Below, one piece after another: positions 18,701-27,144 of a stretch of DNA of 64,000 nt. This DNA is from Microcoleus sp. FACHB-68 (lineage in GTDB: Bacteria; Cyanobacteriota; Cyanobacteriia; Cyanobacteriales; Oscillatoriaceae). Position 1 is the first letter of the stretch. Each line of letters starts with the position of its first letter. The DNA lies in the NCBI RefSeq assembly GCF_014695715.1, contig NZ_JACJOT010000007.1, positions 62,001-126,000 on the forward strand. The letters run 5' to 3'. The notes below the pieces were generated by a model. The model was not told where the DNA came from. It did no database searches and worked only from the letters and a program-made list of their open reading frames with translations. A program made the position numbers and the translations under genes.

Positions 18701-21700
18701 ATGATGCCTGATCCTTCAGGGGTTTGGCAAAAAAATTCTCAGGGTGAAGCGACTTCTGGACTGGCGCGGCAAAAAAACTCCTATACAGAACACAAACATC
18801 TGGAGAGGACTTTGCACCAAACTAAAGTGGAAAAAACACCAGCAAAAACCGCTCTACGCCGCCCATTTATCTACTTCACCCTAACTGCCACCGGCTTGAT
18901 CCGTTCAGTCAATCACTGGGGTGCTGCCTGTCTCGGTTACACAGTCTCTCAATTAAGGGACAAAGCGATTTTTAGCATTTTTCATCCAGATGATCGAGAA
19001 AGGATGCAAGCACTCGGAACTGCCTTTTTGTACTCATGTGCACCAGTTGCCCAGGGAGAATGCCGGCTGGTTTGCAAAGATGGATCGTCGTTTTGGGTTA
19101 AAGCAATTGCCCTGCAAAAAAAACATAGGCATTACAAACGCACTGGACTGATAGCTAAAATGAATATCAACACAGATCCACTTGTGCTAATTGTTTGCGA
19201 AGAATTTATGAATTGCAAACAAAATGAGCCGCATTTCCGGGCCACATTTGAATACGCCAGCATCGGTATTGCTCACATCGCACTTAATGGCCGGTTGCAA
19301 TTGGTTAATCAATGGCTATGCGATATTATAGATTATACAGCCGCAGAACTTCAATCCTTAACATTTCAAGATATCACCCACCCAGATGATCGAGATACAG
19401 ATCGTGAAGAAATTCGAGCGCTGTTAGCTGGAGAAATTCAAGCATACTCGCAACAAAAGCGCTTAATTTGCAAAGATAACTCAGCCGCTTTAATTAAACT
19501 TACCGTCTCATTGCTACGAGAAAATAGTGCAGGCTTCCCAATTTTAGCGTCTGACTTTATTCAAAATTCATCTTTTAAAATTCAAACTTCTTTAGGGGAA
19601 CCGAAATATTTTATTGCAGTCATTGAAGATATTACCACACGCAAACAGGCAGAAACAGAACTTCAAGAAAGCGCAAATGCGTGGCTAACTGTTATCGAAA
19701 CAGTTGGAGAAGGATTGACAGTCAGTGATGGTGAAGGGCGATTTGAAGTTTTTAATTCCAAAATGGAGGAAATTACAGGTTACACCAAAGAAGAAGCTAA
19801 CGGCTATCCTGATTTCATTTCACTTCTGTATCCCGATCCGCAAGCTTGCTCTTGTGCGCTTGCCGGCATTCAAGACCTCGCACATAAAGGCGGATTTCGC
19901 GAGATTGAAACCACCATTCAAACCAAAGATGGCGTGAAAAAAACTTTATTAGTTTCTACCTCGGTCGTGGGATATAAAAATAAAAAGCTTTTTTTAAGCG
20001 CTTATCGCGATATTACCGAACGTAAGCAAATGGAAGAAGCAATTTGCATTGCCAAAGAAAAATATCGTAGTATTTTTGATAACGCCATTGAAGGCATTTT
20101 CCAGACAACAGCAGATGGGAAAATTATTAGTGCAAATCCAGCTCTGGCACGGCTGTGCGGTTACGAAACGCCGGAAGAATTGATCGCACAGGTGACAGAC
20201 ATCGAGCGTCAAATTTACGTTCAACCCACTCGAAGATCCGAGTTTATTGCCACCATGCAGGCGCAGCAGTCTGTATCAAACTTTGAGTCTCAAATTTATC
20301 GCGCCGACGGGAGTATCATTTGGATTTCTGAGAATGCGCGTGTCGTGAAAAATGCGGCGGGTGAGCTTCTCTACTATGAAGGCACCATCGAAGATATCAC
20401 GGCACGCCGGCAGGCGCACGAGGTACTGCGGCTGCAAACTGAGCGAGAACGACTGATCGCAGCCATGAGCCAGCGGATTCGTCAATCGCTGAACCTTCGA
20501 CACATTCTCAGCACCACAGTGGAGGAAGTGCGGCAATTTCTGGCAGCGGATCGGGTACTAATTTACCGCTTCAACCCCGATAACAGCGGCGTTGTGGAGG
20601 TAGAATCCCGTGATGCAAACTGGCCGGCAATGCAGGGCGTGTTAATTGAAGCGCCGTGCTTTCCTCAAAAATGCGTTGAGCTTTACAAACAAGGGCGCAT
20701 TGGAGCGATGGAAAACATCGAGACTGCCAATCTGACCCAATGCCACATCGATTTACTGCTTCAGTTTCAGGTGAGAGCGAACTTGGTGGTGCCGATCTTG
20801 CTCAATGACGAAATCAGAATGAACAATCCAGACAAAGTTCTGAATTCGCAACCATCAGGTTCTAATTGCCGGTTGTGGGGATTGCTGATCGCGCATCACT
20901 GCCGCGAACCCCGCCGGTGGATTCCGGAAGAAAGTCAGTTGCTTAAACAACTGGCGACGCAGGTAGGAATTGCCATTCAACAATCAGAACTGTATCAGCA
21001 ATTGCGCCTAGTTAATGTGGAATTAGAGCGCCAAGTCCGGGAACGCACCGGCTTGCTGCGACAAGCGCTCGATTTTGAAGCGATGCTGAAGCGGATCACA
21101 GACAAAGTGCGCGATAGTCTCGATGAAAGCCAAATTTTAAAAACTGTGGTGCGGGAGTTGGTTCTGGTTTTGGGCGCTGAGTGCTGCGATACAGCTTTGT
21201 ACAGTGCTGATCAGACAACGGCTACAGTTTGCTATGAATATGGCACCTCAATGCCGGCACCCACAGAGAAAGTGGTGCCAATGGCGGACTTTCCGGGGGT
21301 ATACAAGCAACTGCTGGCAGGCGAACACTTTCAATTTTGTGCGTTAGGGAAGTTTGTTAAAACAATTGTCCCTGAATCGGTGCGCTATAAAGCAATTTTG
21401 GCTTGTCCTATTGTGGATGATCAAGGCGTGCTGGGGGATCTATGGTTATTTAACCAGCAAGATTATGTGTTTAATGATTTAGAAATTCGCTTAGTGCAGC
21501 AGGTAGCAAATCAGTGTGCGATCGGGATTCGGCAAGCCAGACTTTATGAAGAATCGAGAGCACAAGTTGAAGAATTACAAAAACTAAGCTGGTTGAAAGA
21601 TGAATTTCTCAGCACGGTTTCCCACGAATTGCGGACGCCTTTATCGAATATGAAAATGGCGATTCAAATGCTGGCAATCGCATTAAATCAGAAACATGGT

Positions 21701-22318
21701 TTTTTGGCAGAATTGGCGAAGCCTGAGCCAGAAAGAGGGAAGGCGGCTCGCTATTTCCAAATATTACAAACTGAGTGCGAGCGGGAAATTAGCCTAATCA
21801 ACGATTTGCTAGATTTGCAGCGATTGGAGGCAACTGCTCAACCTTGCGTTGTAGAAACAATCGATTTAAAAGATTGGCTGCCGGCATTAATCAAACCTTT
21901 TTATGGACGGGTAAAGGAACACGAGCAAATTTTGCAAGTTGAAATTTGTGATCAACTGCCAGCTCTGAAATCAGATCCCGCGAGTTTGGGACGAATTGTA
22001 ACGGAGTTGCTGAACAATGCTTGCAAGTACACCCCGCCGGGAGAGCGGATCATTGTCAGAGCCGGTGTTGCTGCAGAAGTTATTTATCTGAGTGTGAATA
22101 ATACCGGCGTGGAAATTCCCGCCGATGAACTCCCCCGCATTTTTGAAAAGTTCTACCGGGTGCCAAAAACTGACCGCTGGCAGCAAGGAGGAACTGGGTT
22201 AGGGTTAACGCTTGTTAAAAAGTTGGTTAATCATATTGGTGGCTCGATTCAGGTAGAAAGTGCTGCCAATCAAACTGTTTTTACCGTGGCACTTCCCCAA
22301 ATCAACTCTTGTCCCTAA
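18701..22318 (+). CDS. Multi-PAS/GAF sensor histidine kinase with cyanobacteriochrome-like GAF
   Basis: A 1205-residue soluble kinase. Four PAS units lie at about 55-155, 178-315, 325-445 and 452-570. GAF1 is at about 585-765 and GAF2 at about 795-945. The HisKA domain has H975 in STVSHELRTP, and the ATPase domain has ELLNNACKYTPPGE and GGTGLGLTLVKKL. GAF1 has C681-H682 (LTQCHIDLL) where cyanobacteriochromes attach a bilin, a second cysteine C653 in APCF where the DXCF class has its Cys, and the LWGLLIAHHC strand. Bilin binding and light sensing are therefore possible but unproven. AGGAGG nine bases before the ATG supports this start. No adjacent response regulator. Confidence 0.92.
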   Translation: MMPDPSGVWQKNSQGEATSGLARQKNSYTEHKHLERTLHQTKVEKTPAKTALRRPFIYFTLTATGLIRSVNHWGAACLGYTVSQLRDKAIFSIFHPDDRERMQALGTAFLYSCAPVAQGECRLVCKDGSSFWVKAIALQKKHRHYKRTGLIAKMNINTDPLVLIVCEEFMNCKQNEPHFRATFEYASIGIAHIALNGRLQLVNQWLCDIIDYTAAELQSLTFQDITHPDDRDTDREEIRALLAGEIQAYSQQKRLICKDNSAALIKLTVSLLRENSAGFPILASDFIQNSSFKIQTSLGEPKYFIAVIEDITTRKQAETELQESANAWLTVIETVGEGLTVSDGEGRFEVFNSKMEEITGYTKEEANGYPDFISLLYPDPQACSCALAGIQDLAHKGGFREIETTIQTKDGVKKTLLVSTSVVGYKNKKLFLSAYRDITERKQMEEAICIAKEKYRSIFDNAIEGIFQTTADGKIISANPALARLCGYETPEELIAQVTDIERQIYVQPTRRSEFIATMQAQQSVSNFESQIYRADGSIIWISENARVVKNAAGELLYYEGTIEDITARRQAHEVLRLQTERERLIAAMSQRIRQSLNLRHILSTTVEEVRQFLAADRVLIYRFNPDNSGVVEVESRDANWPAMQGVLIEAPCFPQKCVELYKQGRIGAMENIETANLTQCHIDLLLQFQVRANLVVPILLNDEIRMNNPDKVLNSQPSGSNCRLWGLLIAHHCREPRRWIPEESQLLKQLATQVGIAIQQSELYQQLRLVNVELERQVRERTGLLRQALDFEAMLKRITDKVRDSLDESQILKTVVRELVLVLGAECCDTALYSADQTTATVCYEYGTSMPAPTEKVVPMADFPGVYKQLLAGEHFQFCALGKFVKTIVPESVRYKAILACPIVDDQGVLGDLWLFNQQDYVFNDLEIRLVQQVANQCAIGIRQARLYEESRAQVEELQKLSWLKDEFLSTVSHELRTPLSNMKMAIQMLAIALNQKHGFLAELAKPEPERGKAARYFQILQTECEREISLINDLLDLQRLEATAQPCVVETIDLKDWLPALIKPFYGRVKEHEQILQVEICDQLPALKSDPASLGRIVTELLNNACKYTPPGERIIVRAGVAAEVIYLSVNNTGVEIPADELPRIFEKFYRVPKTDRWQQGGTGLGLTLVKKLVNHIGGSIQVESAANQTVFTVALPQINSCP

Positions 22319-22797
22319 TCGCTGATTTTAGCGGATCAAAGCAGTCATTGTTTCCTTTCAAACTTTCGTTCATGGATTGGAAAAATTGCAGCAGAGATGA
22401 TTATAAATTTTACTTTATCTCTTTGCTGATAGGCTTAGAGTAAGTTTACCTCTAGCTTGTCATTGCCTGTATCGCTCTATTAAAAATTTTGTTTTTCATT
22501 GCATTTTTTATTGATAACAAAAGTTTCAGGCTGAAATATTTATATATTTCGTTAGTTTTCGCAAGCAATATTTTACTTATTTAAACAAATTTTATGGATT
22601 TTTAAAATTCCAGGTTTAAAGGTATTGAATTATAATTCAATTTTTTGATTGGGTTAATATTTGATTAAATTTAGTTTAGTAAAAAATTAACCGTTTATTA
22701 TTTAGTTTAATCAAATATTTTGATTTTTTAAAGATTTTAAAATTTTTAAATAAATGAAGTAGCATTTTGCTAGGATAAAATTATAGGAGTTATTTAA
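22319..22797. other. AT-rich intergenic region
   Basis: About 480 bases, dominated by A and T, between two kinase genes. No gene, repeat or clear terminator was recognised. AGGAG at 22785-22789 is the ribosome site of the next gene. Confidence 0.35.
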
Positions 22798-24210
22798 GTG
22801 ATGTTGGCCAAACAGGAATTTCCTTGCGAGTTATCAGTGCGAGAAATGTCTGAAGTTTCCATGCCGGCACTACGTTTAGAGTCAACACTGCTAGAACTCA
22901 CCCTTCACGATCTTCAAATTGAATCAGACCAGTTGGGAAAAGAATTGACGAAAGCTTTTACTGACAACCCCCTGCTGCCCGGAGCGATTTTGGTAGAGGG
23001 AGGTCAGCTAATGGGGATGATATCGCGACGGCGTTTTTTAGAACACTTAAGCCGGCCCTATGGATTAGAACTTTTTTCGCCGCGTCCGGTGAAAACTTTA
23101 TATCGCTTTGCGGAAACCGAAGTTTTAGTGATGCCGGCGCACACTTTAATTGTTATGGCTGCTCGCAGGTCTTTGCAGCGCTCACCCAGGTCACTTTATG
23201 AACCCATCGTCGTAGAAATTGAACCGCAAGTTTACAGGCTTCTAGACGTGCATCAATTGCTCGTTGCCCAGTCCCACATTCACGAATTGACCTCACGCTT
23301 ACTCAACGAGCAAACAAAAGCTCAGATGATGCAGACAGAGAAAATGGCCAGCTTAGGCCGGCTCGTGGCGGAAGTGGCGCACGAAATTAGAAATCCAGTC
23401 AACTGTATCGGCGGAAACATGGGATTTCTGTCAAATTACTCTGAAGACCTGATTAAACTTGTCTCAGCTTACGAATCACAAGTCAAATCGACCCCACCCC
23501 TGGTTACAGAAATTAAACAAGACATCGAACTAGATTTCTTGCTCAGTGATTTGCCAAAAGTTGTGGAAAGTATTAAAGTATCCGCCGAGCGATTAACCAA
23601 AATTGTGGGAGGACTGCAGAACTTTTCTCACATGGATGAAGCGAAGCGCAAACCGGCAGATTTACATGAATGCATCGACAGTACACTGCTAATTTTGCAC
23701 AACCGGCTCAAATACGACATAGAAGTCGTAAAAAATTATAACGAACTGCCCCTGGTGCCGTGCTACTCTGGCCAACTCAGCCAAGTATTTATGAACTTGA
23801 TTAGTAATGCCATAGACGCCTTAATGGATCAAGTTGAAGTCCAAGGCATTCACTCGACATGGAAACCCAGAATCGAGATTACCACCGGCATTCAAGAAAC
23901 CGAAAACTCAAACTGGGCATTTGTGCGGATTGCCGATAATGGGCCAGGAATTCCCCCTGAAATTCAAGGGCGAATTTTTGACAGCTTTTTCACTACCAAG
24001 CCAATGGGGAAAGGAACTGGCTTGGGTTTAGCCATTAGCCATCAAATTGTTACTGAAAAACATCAAGGCAAATTGAATCTGCACTGCACAATCCTGGAAC
24101 AGTGCGAAGACGACACCCCAAAAACAGGTAGCCGCGCCGTTACAGAAGATTGCCAACCCAACACCGGCACCGAATTTGAAATTTTGCTACCCCTGGGTTT
24201 AATCGCATAA
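22798..24210 (+). CDS. Histidine kinase with CBS-like N-terminal module
   Basis: A 470-residue soluble kinase. Residues about 25-165 are the CBS-like module shared with the GGDEF protein at 16.9 kb and the kinase that follows (NPLLPGAILVEGGQLMGMIS, then FLEHLSRPYGLELF). The kinase core has H195 in LGRLVAEVAHEIRNP, N-box QVFMNLISNAIDAL, and ATP-lid motifs ADNGPGIPPEIQ and MGKGTGLGLAIS, all intact. A GTG (22798) and an ATG (22801) are both usable; AGGAG sits 8 and 11 bases upstream respectively. The degenerate paralogue starts about 70 bases downstream, suggesting tandem duplication. Confidence 0.9.
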   Translation: MMLAKQEFPCELSVREMSEVSMPALRLESTLLELTLHDLQIESDQLGKELTKAFTDNPLLPGAILVEGGQLMGMISRRRFLEHLSRPYGLELFSPRPVKTLYRFAETEVLVMPAHTLIVMAARRSLQRSPRSLYEPIVVEIEPQVYRLLDVHQLLVAQSHIHELTSRLLNEQTKAQMMQTEKMASLGRLVAEVAHEIRNPVNCIGGNMGFLSNYSEDLIKLVSAYESQVKSTPPLVTEIKQDIELDFLLSDLPKVVESIKVSAERLTKIVGGLQNFSHMDEAKRKPADLHECIDSTLLILHNRLKYDIEVVKNYNELPLVPCYSGQLSQVFMNLISNAIDALMDQVEVQGIHSTWKPRIEITTGIQETENSNWAFVRIADNGPGIPPEIQGRIFDSFFTTKPMGKGTGLGLAISHQIVTEKHQGKLNLHCTILEQCEDDTPKTGSRAVTEDCQPNTGTEFEILLPLGLIA

Positions 24211-24280
24211 GTGACCCTCCTGGCAGCAACCGGCAATCGAATGAAATGATAGGCTAAGGGTTAGAGCTTCTTGTAGCTTC

Positions 24281-25786
24281 TTGTCTGATAACGTCTATGC
24301 GTCCGGATGCTCCGGCGAACAGTTCTGCCTTGTGCCTAAAGAATCTGGTTTTGAATTCTCAATGCCATTCTTATCGGAGGGAAGCTATCAAGACCTCCGT
24401 TTAGAGTCAATCCTGCGAGAACTACCGCTGTATGACTTTCAGGTTGAGTTAAGCTGTCCGGGAGTTGCCCTGGCCGAAATTTTTGAAAAGTACCCCCTAT
24501 TACCGGGCGCTATTTTAATAGATCAGGGCCAGTTTGTTGGGATGATTTCACGGCAGCGGCTGCTGGAATATTTGTTGCGTCCCCACGGGATAGAACTATT
24601 TTTAAACGAACCCCTCTCAGTTCTTCACAGCTATGCCCGTACCGAAGCTTTAGTGCTTCCCGACACCCTGCCGGTTGTGGCAGCGGCGCGGCAGGCGTTG
24701 CGGCGATCTCCTGAATTGTTGGGTGAACCCATTGTCGTTAAAAAAGAACCGCTTGCTTATCAATTGTTAAACGTACACGAGTTAAACATTGCGTATTGGC
24801 AAATTCGAGGCATTGAAACTCAGGTGCGTTTTGAACACATCCAAGCCCAGATGATTCAAAGCGAGAAAATGGCTAGCTTAGGGCGGTTGGTAGATGGAGT
24901 CGCCCACGAAATTTTAGACCCGGTGGGATTTATTTGGGGCAATTTAACTTATGTTGCCTCCTACAGTCAGGGATTGCTAGAGTTGCTGTCAGCTTACGAG
25001 AAGTACCTGCCCACGCTGCCGGCGGAAATTTCTGAACTTAAAGAAGAAATTGAATTTGATTTTTTGCAGCAAGATTTGCCGCGAGCGATCTCCAGCATCA
25101 AAACCGGCGCAGGTCGGTTAAAAACATTAGTGACCAGCCTGCAAAACTTCTGTCACATTGATGAAGTTTATCCCAAGCCGGCAGATTTACACGCTTGCAT
25201 TGATAGCGTTTTGTTACTGCTGAAAAGTCGCCTGAGTGGTGAAATTGAGGTCGTCAAAAATTATGGACATCTGCCGCCGGTTCCTTGCTATGCCGGCCAG
25301 TTGAGCCAAGTTTTTATGAATATCCTCAGCAATGCAATTGATGCTTTAATCAATCAGTCGCTCAATCAAAAGTTTGCCATAGAGTTTAGAGGTTCAGGAT
25401 TAAGCACACCCCCCAACCATACGCAAAAACCTCGCATTGAAATTACCACTCAAGTTCGTTCTCTAGGTTCGCCTGACCCTAATGCACCTGAATCTCGCGG
25501 AGTTTCGATTCGGATTGCTGATAATGGCCCTGGCATATCTCCCCAGAAACAACGCACAATTTTAGAGTCTTTCTCGATAGAAAAACGGGCAGAAAAAGAA
25601 ACAAGCTTAGGGGTGAGTTACTGGATTATTACGGCCAAGCATGGGGGAAAGTTTTATTTGCATTCGCCTGCCGGCAGGGGGCAAACAGATTTGTCACAAA
25701 ATGTTTCTACCGGCAATCACGTAAACGAAGAAGATTTGGCAAGTGATGCCGGCACAGAATTTGAAATTGTGTTGCCTTTGATTTGA
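24281..25786 (+). CDS. Degenerate histidine kinase paralogue with CBS-like module
   Basis: A 501-residue tandem paralogue of the preceding kinase. The shared N-terminal module is present (YPLLPGAILIDQGQFVGMIS). H209 is kept in LVDGVAHEILDP, though the usual N of HExxN is D. The N-box (NILSNAIDAL) and G1 box (IADNGPGIS) remain. The G2 box GTGLGL of the neighbour has become TSLGVS, and the F-box FFTTKP has become FSIEKR, so ATP binding or phosphotransfer may be impaired. The frame opens with TTG at 24281 without a clear ribosome site; ATG at 24362 (residue 28) is an alternative start. Confidence 0.85.
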   Translation: MSDNVYASGCSGEQFCLVPKESGFEFSMPFLSEGSYQDLRLESILRELPLYDFQVELSCPGVALAEIFEKYPLLPGAILIDQGQFVGMISRQRLLEYLLRPHGIELFLNEPLSVLHSYARTEALVLPDTLPVVAAARQALRRSPELLGEPIVVKKEPLAYQLLNVHELNIAYWQIRGIETQVRFEHIQAQMIQSEKMASLGRLVDGVAHEILDPVGFIWGNLTYVASYSQGLLELLSAYEKYLPTLPAEISELKEEIEFDFLQQDLPRAISSIKTGAGRLKTLVTSLQNFCHIDEVYPKPADLHACIDSVLLLLKSRLSGEIEVVKNYGHLPPVPCYAGQLSQVFMNILSNAIDALINQSLNQKFAIEFRGSGLSTPPNHTQKPRIEITTQVRSLGSPDPNAPESRGVSIRIADNGPGISPQKQRTILESFSIEKRAEKETSLGVSYWIITAKHGGKFYLHSPAGRGQTDLSQNVSTGNHVNEEDLASDAGTEFEIVLPLI

Positions 25787-26024
25787 TAACCGTAGTTGGG
25801 GACAGTTGATCTGTTTGCCGATATCCCGGCGGTTAAAGGATGCTCTATCCCTTACACATCAAATCTCACTAAAAAAGCGGACTCTAGCTTTAGGAACTTG
25901 GCTGCCAGATGATACATTGTAAAACCTGTATAAAGCTAGCTTTGTCCAGCGTAAAGATAATGTAAAAACCCCGGTTGAAAGATTGACGTAGCTTATCAAA
26001 AAGATTTAATCTACTAATGTCTGC

Positions 26025-26576
26025 GTGTTTTTACTGAAGCAGGATGAGGCAGTGTCTTTGATTAAGTCCCCACTTCTTTCGCCAAGCCCAGCAAAAAACT
26101 TGTCTGAGGCGAGCAGCCAGCACACAATATCAACGCCGGCAGAATTTATCCAACTAGATTTTGAGAATATCACAGCTTTTGAAGGGCTGAGCGATCAGTA
26201 TAGTTGCTTGGGTGTCTGGTTTAGCGGTGCGATTGCTCTACAGCCGTCTAACCCAGCTTTTGCGGCACATTCAGGCTCACAGGTTCTCATGCCGGTGGCG
26301 AGTTTAACCGGCATCACCGTTCGATTTCCCTGTACTATCAACACAGCCGGTGCGTTTGTCATGGGTAGCAAGCCGGTGGTTGTTACGGCTTTTGACGCCA
26401 ACAACGATCCAATCGAGAAAATTAGCACTGCAGTCACCTACAGCATTTCACCTTCAGCTGAGCAACTAATTGCGCTTCCCTATAATCGCTTAGAAGTTAA
26501 AGGCTCGAACATCGTCAAGCTTGTATTCTTCTCCGCTGCACCTTTTATTTTGGACGATCTGTTCTTCTATAAATAA
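26025..26576 (+). CDS. Hypothetical protein, beta-rich single domain
   Basis: A 183-residue protein read from a GTG. No domain can be named with confidence. After a low-complexity N-terminus (about 40 residues), the segment FIQLDFENITAFEGLSDQYS followed by GVWFSGAIAL resembles the opening of a family of beta-sandwich secreted proteins (DFE...NQYSS.GV.FSG pattern). The remaining strands (LTGITVRFPCTIN, KPVVVTAFDANND) fit such a fold. No signal peptide or sorting tail is seen. Its composition and codon pattern look coding. The neighbours give no clear functional hint. Confidence 0.6.
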   Translation: MFLLKQDEAVSLIKSPLLSPSPAKNLSEASSQHTISTPAEFIQLDFENITAFEGLSDQYSCLGVWFSGAIALQPSNPAFAAHSGSQVLMPVASLTGITVRFPCTINTAGAFVMGSKPVVVTAFDANNDPIEKISTAVTYSISPSAEQLIALPYNRLEVKGSNIVKLVFFSAAPFILDDLFFYK

Positions 26577-27144
26577 GCCGGGTTGCTATAACATCCGGTG
26601 TTAATGGCTAATTGCTAATAATTGTTGCATTGATAATCAACTTGTAGTAAAATCTCAAAACTTAATTTAAAAGGAAATTCCGTTTGCCGAGTTTGTCTGG
26701 CCATCTTGACGAAATGCCGGCGGATGCGGTGCAGGTGAAAGGTTCAGCATTTCCCTCTAATTGACAAGAATTTGTGTATTATAGTTAGGAAATTTAGAAA
26801 TTCGAGACCGTAACAAGCAGCCAAGACTGAAGCGAATTTCTAAAAATAGCCGCTGGTGAGACGGCAAAAAGCAGCAATCGGGAATCATGTCATATAGTAT
26901 TAAGCAGCAGACGTTTTGTTAGGGTGTTGGTCAAAGTCTGCTTAGGGTGAAAGGCTCCTGCAAGCGGTAATTTATACCAAAATCATCATGGAAATTACTT
27001 TTGATTGAGCCGGCAATCAGCAAGCCAATCTTTTAGGGTAAGTCAATAGTGAAACGGGAACAAACTAACCGCCTTCACTCATCTTGAACGTACAAATTAT
27101 AAATTTAAAACTTTTGTAGGTCTGCTGCTACAAATTACAGCTTC
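26577..27144. other. Intergenic region before the HEAT-NTPase gene
   Basis: About 570 bases. A long imperfect inverted repeat involving GAAATTTAGAAATTCG (about 26788) and CGAATTTCTAAAAAT (about 26833) could fold a transcript. No open frame with protein features and no known RNA could be assigned. Confidence 0.4.

Noticed and set aside
18306-18704. TTG-initiated 132-codon frame upstream of the large kinase
   Set aside because: No domain, Lys/Asn/Ser-rich composition, no ribosome site, and the strong AGGAGG of the next gene lies within it.
26577-27144. Possible riboswitch before the HEAT-NTPase gene
   Set aside because: Complementary segments exist, but no known aptamer consensus (TPP, cobalamin, c-di-GMP) could be matched by eye.
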